Source: a virus. Taken from it: 64,000 nucleotides of DNA. The stretch spans positions 62,001 to 126,000 of IMG/VR virus record IMGVR_UViG_3300023184_000033; one strand, 5' to 3'. The position numbers and the translations under genes were made by a program. This document shows, piece after piece, positions 1 to 7,314 of the stretch; the first letter of the stretch is position 1; each line of letters begins with the position of its first letter. The notes beneath the pieces are model-generated. The model made no database searches. It saw only the letters and a program-made list of their open reading frames with translations, and was not told the DNA's origin.

Positions 1-495
1 AGTGTAACACACTCCGTTCAGATGGTCAAGCTCATGGAGAAAACATCTTGCACTTATACCAGTTAAGTTTTCTTTTTTTAGTTCTCCTAGATGGTTGTGG
101 AACTCTACCACAATACCAGCAGAACGTTCAATATGCAGGCCTAACAATGGAAATGAAAGGCAACCTTCCGTCATCATTACTTTATCATTGGATTCAGCAA
201 TCAACTTGGGATTAAAAAATGCCACATATTCATCACCAGCACCCATTACAAATACACGATGTTTAAATCCACATTGATTGGCAGATAATGATACACCACG
301 ATGGTGTTTACATGTCTCAACCAAACGTGATGCCAATAAAACCGGATCTGTTGGTGGTTTTTTAAAATCAAATTCTGGTAGTACCTCTTTCAAAACCAGA
401 TCAGTTTCTGGAACCAAATCAAAGAGTTGTACATGCATCATCCGATTCGGTTCAGCCAAATCGTTTGTATTAAATCTAATAATCTCTTCACTCAT
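1..495 (-). CDS. def: Peptide deformylase, C-terminus cut by window edge
   Basis: Metal-dependent hydrolase that removes the formyl group from the N-terminal Met of new proteins. Reading the minus strand from the ATG at 495 gives at least 165 codons, open to the window edge. All three family motifs are visible: a GVSLSANQCG variant of GxGxAAxQ, EGCLSFP, whose Cys is a metal ligand, and HELDHLNG, which supplies two His ligands and the catalytic Glu. The start overlaps the gp46 stop as ATGA (492-495), so the two are probably translationally coupled. Phage deformylases are known from marine T4-like phages and are thought to favour host or phage protein maturation during infection. Identification is firm; only the extreme C-terminus is missing. 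Confidence 0.93.
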   Translation of the reverse strand, partial: MSEEIIRFNTNDLAEPNRMMHVQLFDLVPETDLVLKEVLPEFDFKKPPTDPVLLASRLVETCKHHRGVSLSANQCGFKHRVFVMGAGDEYVAFFNPKLIAESNDKVMMTEGCLSFPLLGLHIERSAGIVVEFHNHLGELKKENLTGISARCFLHELDHLNGVCYT

Positions 496-2207
496 TTTTC
501 AATCCTACTAAAATTGTTTTTCTTGCCAAACTTAATTACACTACGGAACTTATCAAATAGTTGGTCACCCTTATGAGAGATAACAAACACATTTGTATCA
601 ATACCAATTTCGTGTATCAGCTTTAAAAATTCTTCAGTGCCTACAGTATCCAAAGAAGAATCAAACACTTCATCCAAAATCAATAGATTGGTATTGGTAC
701 TATTCTTTAGTTTTGCAATCTGTCTCCATGTAAACAATAGAGCCAGATCGATACGCATCTTTTCACCCTCGGAGAAGTTTGCATAAGAGAAATCATCACG
801 GTGTCTACTCTTAATTGTTTCTTCAAAATTCTCATTGATGTTAAAGTTAACAAAGAAGTCCATTGCAGTTAGGTACTTGTTAATTAACTTGTTCATAACT
901 GGCAAATACTGTTTGATGATTCTGGTTTTGATACCCGTATCTTTCAACAGATTACTTGCAAATTCGTTGTATTGTTTTTCAATTAATAGTTCTTTGTATG
1001 TTTGATTGTATCCATCCAGTTCAACTTTCAAGTCTTTTAACTTTTGGTTTTCTTCTTCAAGGTTGTCTTTGCGTATGGATAACTCGCCAACTTCTGCTTG
1101 AATTTTGGCAATATATTTGTTTACTGCCGAGATGGTAGAATTGTGTTTTACAATCTCATTGTTATGTTCTTGGACATGTTTAACTATTTTTTGGATTTCT
1201 TCGATTCTTGCATTTGCTTTTTGGATTTGTCCCTCGATATCTTTAACTGCAAGGCTAACCGTTCCCTTTGTTTGATTGATTCCACTAAGCTGGCTATGTC
1301 TGAAGGTGTCAGCGATATCCTGCTTACAGGTTGGACAGGAGTGATTTTCATCGTAGAACTTTTCCTCTTTATCAAGTTTTTTAAGTTTAGATTCCAGTTT
1401 AGATTCTAATTGTAATAATTTAGAACTTTTCTTTTCGATTAATAATTTGTCCGAAATCTTATTTTGCAGTATATCAATGTGTTTATTGATTAATACAATC
1501 TCTTTATTTAATTTATCAATCTGTTGTTCAGACTCAATGATTTCATTTTTCTTTTTATCAATTTCGGCATCATTGTGTTTCTTATGTTCGTCAATATTAT
1601 GTTTTTGCAGTTCAATTTTTTCACCTGCAAGCACCATATCGTATTTGCTTTTGGTAAGATTTTCTTTTACAATAGACATACGTTCCTTCACAAGATTATT
1701 CATCGAGGAAAAGATTTGAATGTCTAGAAGGTCCTCAATGATTGTTCTTCGGTCTGATGAAGACAATTGCATGAACGGAGTGAATGATGCTGAACCAAGA
1801 ATAACAACCTGCGTAAAAGACTTATAGTTTAGTTTAAGAATTGAATTCTCTAATATGTCTTGATAGTCTTTAGCAGCTGCATCTTGATTCAGCAAAACAG
1901 AATCGCAGTAAATCTCAAACACGTTAGGTTTAATACCACGAACAATTTTATAGTTCTTTTGACCAATCTTTAATTCAATTTCAACAATACAATCACGTTG
2001 ATTAATTGAGTTCAACAGTTGTGGTTTATTAATTTTACGGAAAGGTTTTCCAAAAAGACCAAAACATAAGGCATCCAGAATTGTGGATTTGCCTGCACCA
2101 TTATGTCCAATCACAAGAGTGTTTGGAGATTTGGTTAAACTAATTTCGGTAAAGGCGGCACCTGTACTTAAAAAATTACGCCATCTAACTTTTTCAAATA
2201 AAATCAT
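492..2207 (-). CDS. 46: gp46 recombination endonuclease subunit, Rad50-like ATPase
   Basis: ATPase subunit of the gp46/gp47 nuclease complex (Rad50/SbcC family) that resects DNA ends for recombination-dependent replication and helps degrade host DNA. The 571-residue protein has a Walker A motif (GHNGAGKST, residues 34-42), long coiled-coil arms, a CPTC zinc hook near residue 291, an ABC-type signature (FSEGEK, about 477) and Walker B (LLILDEVFD, about 507-515). The length matches T4 gp46 (about 560). The start overlaps the gp47 stop by 4 nt (ATGA), which fits coupled synthesis of the two subunits. Confidence 0.97.
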   Translation of the reverse strand: MILFEKVRWRNFLSTGAAFTEISLTKSPNTLVIGHNGAGKSTILDALCFGLFGKPFRKINKPQLLNSINQRDCIVEIELKIGQKNYKIVRGIKPNVFEIYCDSVLLNQDAAAKDYQDILENSILKLNYKSFTQVVILGSASFTPFMQLSSSDRRTIIEDLLDIQIFSSMNNLVKERMSIVKENLTKSKYDMVLAGEKIELQKHNIDEHKKHNDAEIDKKKNEIIESEQQIDKLNKEIVLINKHIDILQNKISDKLLIEKKSSKLLQLESKLESKLKKLDKEEKFYDENHSCPTCKQDIADTFRHSQLSGINQTKGTVSLAVKDIEGQIQKANARIEEIQKIVKHVQEHNNEIVKHNSTISAVNKYIAKIQAEVGELSIRKDNLEEENQKLKDLKVELDGYNQTYKELLIEKQYNEFASNLLKDTGIKTRIIKQYLPVMNKLINKYLTAMDFFVNFNINENFEETIKSRHRDDFSYANFSEGEKMRIDLALLFTWRQIAKLKNSTNTNLLILDEVFDSSLDTVGTEEFLKLIHEIGIDTNVFVISHKGDQLFDKFRSVIKFGKKNNFSRIEK

Positions 2208-3292
2208 GCTTGATTAGTGTTCAATGCTTCAACATAAAGTTCACGTAATATTGTTTTCAACTTGGCGTTGTCAATATTTTCTTCTTGAATAGAATCCACA
2301 TACTTGTTCAAAATAGTCAATGTGTCTTCCGCTTGGTCAATCATATCATCTTCTAGACCTTCTGTCAAGTCCATAAAGTCTTCGGCAATGGTAATATCGA
2401 TTGGATTAATTCCATAAAGTTTGTTCATAAACTGGTCAAACAGATATGGATTAGTCTTGTTTATAACCACCACTTTAACATATGTGTTGGTATATAATGA
2501 AAAGTCTTTGTGTAGAATATTGTTTATTGAATCAGATTTATCATCATAGGTGATTCTATGAAACATGATATTAGGATTCTGTACAAATACCAAGTTGCGG
2601 GAATCCAAGTCAAAGATATGAAAACCCCGACCATCAGAATAATCCTGCCAGGTAAGTTCGTATGGATTACCAAGGTAATAAATATTATCCCTATCAGACT
2701 TATGATGATAGTGGCCGCTAAAAGTATACTCAAAACGTTTAAAAATATCACGACTCAATCCTTCCAAAGATGGCATTCCACGGTGCATTGCAAAACCGGC
2801 AATTTCAAAGTGACCCATGCAAAGTGTAGCTGATGTGTTTTTAATTTCAGCCATGCATTGTTCATAATTCTCAGGACAAATCCAAGGAACCATACAAACA
2901 TCGTATTCGGCATTCGCATACTGCAAATGAATTGTCTGAGGCGTATCAATCACATTGATATTGTCATACTCACGTAGTAACAAATCAACAGAGTTTACAT
3001 CATTGGTATTTTTAAAGTAGGTGTCGTGATTACCGGCCAACATGTGTACTTTGATACCCAAGTTTTGAAGTCTATCAAAGAACATTTCTTTGGTTCGTTT
3101 GAGTGAAAAGAAGTTAACGTATTTTCTTCGGTCAAATGTATCACCAAGAATTAAAACGGTATCAATTTTTTCCTCATCGATTTTTGGAAAGAATGTTTCT
3201 TTGTAAAACTTTTCATAATAGTCCAGAAAGTGAACAGAATCATTACGAGCACCAAAGTGTTGGTCAGTTATTATCGCTACTTTCATTACCAT
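2204..3292 (-). CDS. 47: gp47 recombination endonuclease subunit, Mre11-like nuclease
   Basis: Calcineurin-like phosphoesterase nuclease that partners gp46. Phosphodiesterase motifs appear in order: TDQHFG (residues 9-14), GDTFDRR (50-56), GNHD (87-90), GHFE and GHYHH. These supply the two-metal-site Asp, His and Asn ligands. The ORF opens MVMKV; either Met could be the start, at 3292 or 3286. The upstream cytidylyltransferase ends at 3286, so the first start would overlap it by 7 nt and the second by one base. The 362-residue length is close to T4 gp47 (339). Confidence 0.96.
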   Translation of the reverse strand: MVMKVAIITDQHFGARNDSVHFLDYYEKFYKETFFPKIDEEKIDTVLILGDTFDRRKYVNFFSLKRTKEMFFDRLQNLGIKVHMLAGNHDTYFKNTNDVNSVDLLLREYDNINVIDTPQTIHLQYANAEYDVCMVPWICPENYEQCMAEIKNTSATLCMGHFEIAGFAMHRGMPSLEGLSRDIFKRFEYTFSGHYHHKSDRDNIYYLGNPYELTWQDYSDGRGFHIFDLDSRNLVFVQNPNIMFHRITYDDKSDSINNILHKDFSLYTNTYVKVVVINKTNPYLFDQFMNKLYGINPIDITIAEDFMDLTEGLEDDMIDQAEDTLTILNKYVDSIQEENIDNAKLKTILRELYVEALNTNQA

Positions 3293-3705
3293 TTATTTTT
3301 CAGTGTTTCTTTCTCATAAACCATCCTGCGTAGATTGGTTGTGGAAAAACTATGTTTACGACTATTGAAATGGAGTTCAATTGGCAAGTCACAACCAGTG
3401 AATTGCGTATCTTTGTACTCCTCTCCAATGATTCTAACACTAATTGGATAAGAAAGCAATAGGTCCATCAACTCTTTTTCCGTTTCATATGGTATAATTT
3501 CATCAACATACTTACAGGCATCAAGTTGGATGTATCGTTCAAAGAGTGTTTGTACCGGTTTGTTTTTAGTTTCCGGTCTATCAATGGTTGGATCAGACTG
3601 TAATCCAACAATCAAATAATCACATTGAGTCTTTGCCTCTTTCAACATCATTACATGACCTGCGTGGAACAAATCAAAAGTGGAACAAGTAAAACCAATT
3701 TTCAT
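3286..3705 (-). CDS. Glycerol-3-phosphate cytidylyltransferase-like nucleotidyltransferase
   Basis: A small (139 aa) protein of the TagD/cytidylyltransferase family, which transfers CMP from CTP to a phosphorylated alcohol such as glycerol-3-phosphate. The nucleotide-binding HAGH motif is at residues 14-17, and the C-terminal STT signature (121-123, followed by NLRR) matches the ISTT motif of TagD. The length is near that of bacterial TagD (about 130). It lies between gp55 and gp47 with a 4-nt ATGA overlap with gp55, so it is expressed with the recombination block rather than with the virion genes. The true substrate cannot be told from sequence. It could feed lipid, polyol or glycan modification. 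Confidence 0.85.
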   Translation of the reverse strand: MKIGFTCSTFDLFHAGHVMMLKEAKTQCDYLIVGLQSDPTIDRPETKNKPVQTLFERYIQLDACKYVDEIIPYETEKELMDLLLSYPISVRIIGEEYKDTQFTGCDLPIELHFNSRKHSFSTTNLRRMVYEKETLKNKW

Positions 3706-4271
3706 AGTGGTTTCTCCTCTGTTACCTCATCATCATCAAAAAACTTTTCCAAAGCTTTCAACTTCATTTTAGTTGCCGCTTCTTTCTTCAACTCTCTGGC
3801 ATCTTCATAGTTGCCAATAAATTCAGAAATGTTGTCGTATAATTCAAATTGTTTTGAATGTCCATCTTCACCTTCCATCATTTCAAATTCATCTAAAATA
3901 CCAAACATTTCGGTAGCTTTGTATTTTACATAAAGCTGTTTTTTCTCTTTTTGAATCCTACGTAAAAAAGCAAAGTAAATCACTTGTGTGAAATATGCGA
4001 ATGGATTTTTGGACTTCTCAGGATCAAAGTTGTTGAAGTACTGTAGGCAGTTTTCGATACCATCTGACATCATCTCATCTCGGTATGAGTAATTGATAAA
4101 GTTTGGTTTATGTGACAGGCCCTCAGCAATTTTCATGAAACATTCCCCAATGTAATTGGGTATTGCAGGTTCAGGTGTGTTGTTCTTTTTTGCCTCTAGA
4201 CTTTTGGTCTTGTATTCAACCAAAGCCTCAAGGAAATCGGCGTTATTAATATAGTGTTTAATTTTACTCAT
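3702..4271 (-). CDS. 55: gp55 late-transcription sigma factor
   Basis: A minimal sigma70-family factor that directs host RNA polymerase to phage late promoters with a TATAAATA-type -10 element. The 189-residue size matches T4 gp55 (185). Residues 60-110 show the sigma region 2 pattern (RDEMMSDGIENCLQYFNNFDP, then FAYFTQVIYFAFLRRIQKEKK). The C-terminus has a hydrophobic/acidic element (LEKFFDDDE, about 174-182), which resembles the sliding-clamp contact of gp55 (inference). The NATAAATA/CTAAATA motifs upstream of many virion genes in this window are its expected targets. Confidence 0.95.
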   Translation of the reverse strand: MSKIKHYINNADFLEALVEYKTKSLEAKKNNTPEPAIPNYIGECFMKIAEGLSHKPNFINYSYRDEMMSDGIENCLQYFNNFDPEKSKNPFAYFTQVIYFAFLRRIQKEKKQLYVKYKATEMFGILDEFEMMEGEDGHSKQFELYDNISEFIGNYEDARELKKEAATKMKLKALEKFFDDDEVTEEKPL

Positions 4272-4305
4272 AGTTCTTTCATTTCAAATGTACCATCAAA
4301 AGCTG

Positions 4306-4334
4306 TTGACAAAGGGCTTGACAACCTGTATATT
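4306..4334 (+). promoter_or_regulatory. Sigma70-like promoter pointing against all genes
   Basis: TTGACA at 4306-4311, a 17-nt spacer, then TATATT at 4329-4334 on the plus strand (11 of 12 consensus positions). It sits in the 93-nt gap between the 123-aa gene and gp55. The heptamer TTGACAA is repeated 12 nt further on (4318-4324). No plus-strand gene follows, so a transcript would be antisense to the 123-aa gene and uvsW. Chance occurrence in AT-rich DNA is possible. Confidence 0.4.
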
Positions 4335-4364
4335 TCTCTATGTCCCCCCTTTAAGTTTGCTGAT

Positions 4365-4736
4365 TCAATGCATAACCACATTATTAGCTGTTTCCAGTTC
4401 TATCAATGCTGCTAACATATCTTTCATACTTTCCTCATCACGGGGTTCATCTTTTTCTCGGCTTAACGCACGTTTCAACTTACGGATCGTTTCCACATAA
4501 TATTCTGCAAAGTCTGAGTTTGGACACATCTCGCAAAGTATTTCTTTGGATTCAATAGTTACTGTATCACCTTCCATTACAGACAAAGGTAACCATTGTT
4601 CCAACACCAAATGAGAATTGCGAACTTCAAACATCATTGGATTATCCAATTCAACCAAGTCTTTTGTTAATAATGTTCTTGTTGTGATAACATCCACACC
4701 ATCTCTGAACCTAACAATTTTTACTAAGTCAAGCAT
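4365..4736 (-). CDS. Conserved marine-phage protein, probable Sm-like fold
   Basis: A 123-residue protein whose start lies inside the uvsW 3' end (8-nt overlap). The first ~80 residues have a short-strand pattern (LDLVKIVRFRDGVDVIT, then NPMMFEVRN, then LEQWLPLS, then DTVTIESKEIL). This fits the Sm/LSm-like fold reported for a protein of putative cyanophage origin from ocean metagenome data. The last ~40 residues are charged and helical. Position between uvsW and gp55 suggests a role in middle/early nucleic acid metabolism, perhaps RNA binding. The fold assignment is from memory of the family and should be treated as moderate. Confidence 0.6.
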   Translation of the reverse strand: MLDLVKIVRFRDGVDVITTRTLLTKDLVELDNPMMFEVRNSHLVLEQWLPLSVMEGDTVTIESKEILCEMCPNSDFAEYYVETIRKLKRALSREKDEPRDEESMKDMLAALIELETANNVVMH

Positions 4737-6255
4737 TTTTAATTCCTATTTTATAAATCTTAAAAGAGAACTTCTCTTCATTATATATTTTAACTCTTTC
4801 CACGAAATGTTTTAAAGTGAAATTCATATGTTTCTTATATCTCAAGTCATCAGCTATGTCATAAAGAGTTGCTTTAATTTTGCCTTCAGCTTGTCGTAAT
4901 CCTCTTCCAATCGATTGCAAATTTCGCACTCTTGATTTAGATGGTGACGCAAATATAATGTTATGCAAATTCCTAATGTTAATTCCAGTAGAAAAAGTCC
5001 CAAAAGAAGCCACAACAATAGCATCATTTTCTTTCTCCATTATTCGTCTAATTTCCTCACGTGCATCAGTATCTGTATTACCAGAAACAAAAAAGACTTT
5101 GCGGTCAACAGCTTTGTCCTTAATCATATTATACAGTATTTTACCATGTTTTTCAACCATTTGATACAAAACTAATGTATTCGTACCTAATGATATAGTA
5201 AGGTTTCTTATAAACTTATTGCGTTGTTCATTAGAAATTAAAAACTCTATTTCTTCTTGGTATGTTTTATCTTTTATTTGTTGGCAGATATCATCATTAT
5301 ATTTAAGAACCAAACATTTAATTTCAAAATCAGAAACTTGTTTATTGTCGATTAACTCTCTGGTCGTGGTTACTTGTTTAACCTTACCAAATAATCCCTC
5401 TAACACCAGTTTATGTGTCTTAGTACCATCTAATGTACCAGTTAGACCAATACGATACTTGGCATTCGTGCAAGATGTTAGAATAGACGTAAGTGATTGT
5501 GCCTTGAATAGGTGTGCCTCATCACCAATCACATAGTCAAATTGTTCAAAGTATTCTTTTGGCATGTTATATAGAGACTGCCACGTAGAAATAGTAATTG
5601 CTTTATCTGTGGTCTTCTCTTTGCCTTGATATATTCGGTGTACATGCATATAGTTTTTAAAAGTAGATTCACTGGCATAGTCACCAAAATCGCCATATAA
5701 TTGTTCAACCAAAGATGTTGTTGGAACAATAATCAAACCTTTGAGGCCTTGATAGTCAAGTAATTGCCTACAAATTAAATATATGATTAGTGACTTACCA
5801 GATGCAGTTGGAGATAATAACAAAGCTCTACGTCTTTGCATTGCATGAATAAATGCATCTAGTTGATAGTCTCTAACATCAACTGGTTGGCCCCGTGAAT
5901 GTAGATTTAAATCTTCTGCAAACTTCTTGGCCAAATAAATTGAGAAGTCATCTTCTACATCTGCTCTAGTATCATCATATTCAAATGTGTACTCACGTTC
6001 ACGGAAGAAGTCTTCCACGTAAGGAAGAAGGCCAAGATATATCTGACTAGTCTGTAGATTGAATAGTCTTATCCGGCCGTCCCAAATCTTGTTACGGAAC
6101 GCTGGAACAAATTGGTGTCCAGGTACAAAGAAGGTAAAGTATTCTGAAAGTTCTTTTGCAATATGCCGTTCACACGTAATTTTTGCAAAGACTTCATTTA
6201 CTTTGGATATAATGTTATTGTCCGCCAACGAATTTTTCCCATGATATAAAGTCAC
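4729..6255 (-). CDS. uvsW: UvsW DNA/RNA-DNA helicase
   Basis: Superfamily 2 helicase that unwinds R-loops and branched recombination intermediates and so shifts the phage from origin-dependent to recombination-dependent replication. In 508 residues it shows an N-terminal UvsW domain (FVPAFRNKIWDGRIRL, about 49-64), Walker A (SPTASGKS, 148-155), DEAH (245-248), GLTGTL and motif VI (SIGRGLRQ, about 441-448). The first codon is GTG with no clear ribosome site and overlaps uvsY by 41 nt. An in-frame TTG at 6228 would reduce the overlap to 14 nt, so the exact start is uncertain. Confidence 0.95.
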   Translation of the reverse strand: MTLYHGKNSLADNNIISKVNEVFAKITCERHIAKELSEYFTFFVPGHQFVPAFRNKIWDGRIRLFNLQTSQIYLGLLPYVEDFFREREYTFEYDDTRADVEDDFSIYLAKKFAEDLNLHSRGQPVDVRDYQLDAFIHAMQRRRALLLSPTASGKSLIIYLICRQLLDYQGLKGLIIVPTTSLVEQLYGDFGDYASESTFKNYMHVHRIYQGKEKTTDKAITISTWQSLYNMPKEYFEQFDYVIGDEAHLFKAQSLTSILTSCTNAKYRIGLTGTLDGTKTHKLVLEGLFGKVKQVTTTRELIDNKQVSDFEIKCLVLKYNDDICQQIKDKTYQEEIEFLISNEQRNKFIRNLTISLGTNTLVLYQMVEKHGKILYNMIKDKAVDRKVFFVSGNTDTDAREEIRRIMEKENDAIVVASFGTFSTGINIRNLHNIIFASPSKSRVRNLQSIGRGLRQAEGKIKATLYDIADDLRYKKHMNFTLKHFVERVKIYNEEKFSFKIYKIGIKNA

Positions 6256-6649
6256 GTAGTTGCCATGTTCTTTGTTTCAATTCACTCATGATTGATTCAA
6301 TAACAGACACCACTTCCTCATGATACACTTTCTTTTCCAATAACTTAATCAAGTCATTGTCTGCTTCCAAATATGTAGTAATGTCGGCTTTGAGTGTAAA
6401 TTGAAAGGGTTGCCAACCATAGTCTTGCAGGTCTTCTTGAGACATTTTACCCGTAAAGTATTCCCATTTGACCTTACGCATACGTAGATAGTCAAAGTGT
6501 GCCTTCTTGGAAGCAATCTTGTGTTTGGTTAAGATTGAAAGATACTTATTGTGTAGAGTCGGAATCTTCAACAATTCTTTGCCAGGTTCTGTCTGGTCTA
6601 TCTCAGTATCTTGTTGCCAATATTTAAGTACTTGTTCTAAATTTTCCAT
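6215..6649 (-). CDS. uvsY: UvsY recombination mediator
   Basis: Accessory protein that loads the UvsX recombinase onto ssDNA coated with the phage single-strand binding protein. The 144-residue length and overall layout match T4 UvsY (137): a basic helical N-terminal half (HKIASKKAHFDYLRMRKVKWEYFTGK) and a helical C-terminal segment used for oligomerisation. It is the first gene of the recombination block and lies just downstream of a sigma70-like promoter at 6674-6702, which fits early or middle expression. Its end overlaps the uvsW start. Confidence 0.88.
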   Translation of the reverse strand: MENLEQVLKYWQQDTEIDQTEPGKELLKIPTLHNKYLSILTKHKIASKKAHFDYLRMRKVKWEYFTGKMSQEDLQDYGWQPFQFTLKADITTYLEADNDLIKLLEKKVYHEEVVSVIESIMSELKQRTWQLRDFISWEKFVGGQ

Positions 6650-6673
6650 AATAAAGTGGTTGGTAAAAATACC

Positions 6674-6702
6674 ATCATATCATATAATATAATAAATGTC
6701 AA
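6674..6702 (-). promoter_or_regulatory. Sigma70-like promoter for the uvsY-gp46 block
   Basis: On the minus strand: TTGACA (6702-6697), a 17-nt spacer, then TATGAT (6679-6674), about 25 nt upstream of the uvsY ATG. The -35 box overlaps the stop codon of the preceding tail-tube-like gene, so it separates late virion genes from the recombination genes. Confidence 0.8.
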
Positions 6703-7214
6703 GCGTTTAGTGGTAATATATCAAAGTGTGTGTATTTAAAAGTAACTGAGGCCGTTAGAATATCATCAGCAGAAGTTTTGGTGTCAAACTGTACATCAGA
6801 TAAAGAAACTGGATACATGTCTGCAAATTGAATACGAAATAATGGATTGTTTAAAGATGATAATACAGTTAATATTCCATCAGATACTAATTTGCCACCA
6901 TATTGTTCCACCAAATCTTTTTTAATATTTTGGTCATGATATGCCATAGTGCGGAACCAATCATACATTTGTTTCCAACTTTCCATTGCTTCATCAATGG
7001 TGAAAGTAATCTGCAAATCTTCATAATTAATCTTATTACTTGGATAACTTGTTTCCAAAGTTGGTGTAGAACGTGTAATAGGATCGACAGATACACCAGG
7101 AAGATTAACACTTTGACAAAAGTATTGTGTTGCAGGTGAACGATTAAACACCAACAAGAACTTGGTTGGTTGTAGATAATTGGTATTCTGTGGTGCTCTT
7201 GTAATGGCCGTCAT
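6699..7214 (-). CDS. Tail-tube-fold structural protein (gp19/gp54-like), at the gp3 position
   Basis: A 171-residue protein with the central signature of the T4-like tail tube family: QSVNLPGVSVDPITRSTPT, then KINYEDLQITFTIDEAMESW, then YDWFRTM. It ends in a beta-rich half (YPVSLSDVQFDT, FKYTHFDIL). It differs from the true tube protein encoded at 13142-13684. In related marine phages this slot between gene 23 and uvsY is often given to gene 3 (tail completion), so it may be a tube-end or terminator protein with the same fold. It has an AGAGGAGA ribosome site and a CTAAATA motif upstream. Family is fairly sure; exact role is not. Confidence 0.7.
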   Translation of the reverse strand: MTAITRAPQNTNYLQPTKFLLVFNRSPATQYFCQSVNLPGVSVDPITRSTPTLETSYPSNKINYEDLQITFTIDEAMESWKQMYDWFRTMAYHDQNIKKDLVEQYGGKLVSDGILTVLSSLNNPLFRIQFADMYPVSLSDVQFDTKTSADDILTASVTFKYTHFDILPLNA

Positions 7215-7231
7215 TTAATTCTCCTCTGTAG

Positions 7232-7238
7232 TATTTAG
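7232..7238 (-). promoter_or_regulatory. Late promoter motif CTAAATA
   Basis: CTAAATA on the minus strand, 17 nt upstream of the tail-tube-like gene start (7214) and directly after the gp23 terminator T-run. This is a sensible place to restart late transcription. Confidence 0.5.
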
Positions 7239-7243
7239 GAGCC

Positions 7244-7272
7244 AAAAAAAAGACCACCCGAAGGTGGTCTTT
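7244..7272 (-). terminator. Rho-independent terminator after gp23
   Basis: On the minus strand a perfect 10-bp stem (AAAGACCACC/GGTGGTCTTT) closes a TTCG tetraloop and is followed by a T-run (A-run 7244-7251 on the plus strand). Confidence 0.93.
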
Positions 7273-7313
7273 GAAGTGTCACTCTTAATGGTGACTTCCC
7301 ATCCCGAGGGATG
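7273..7313 (-). other. Two extra stem-loops in the gp23 3' untranslated region
   Basis: Between the gp23 stop and its terminator are two more hairpins. One pairs 7273-7282 with 7291-7298 (GAAG..TCAC/GTGACTTC, with a 2-nt bulge). The other pairs 7300-7304 with 7309-7313 (CATCC/GGATG). With the terminator they form three tandem hairpins. Confidence 0.6.
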
Positions 7314-7314
7314 A

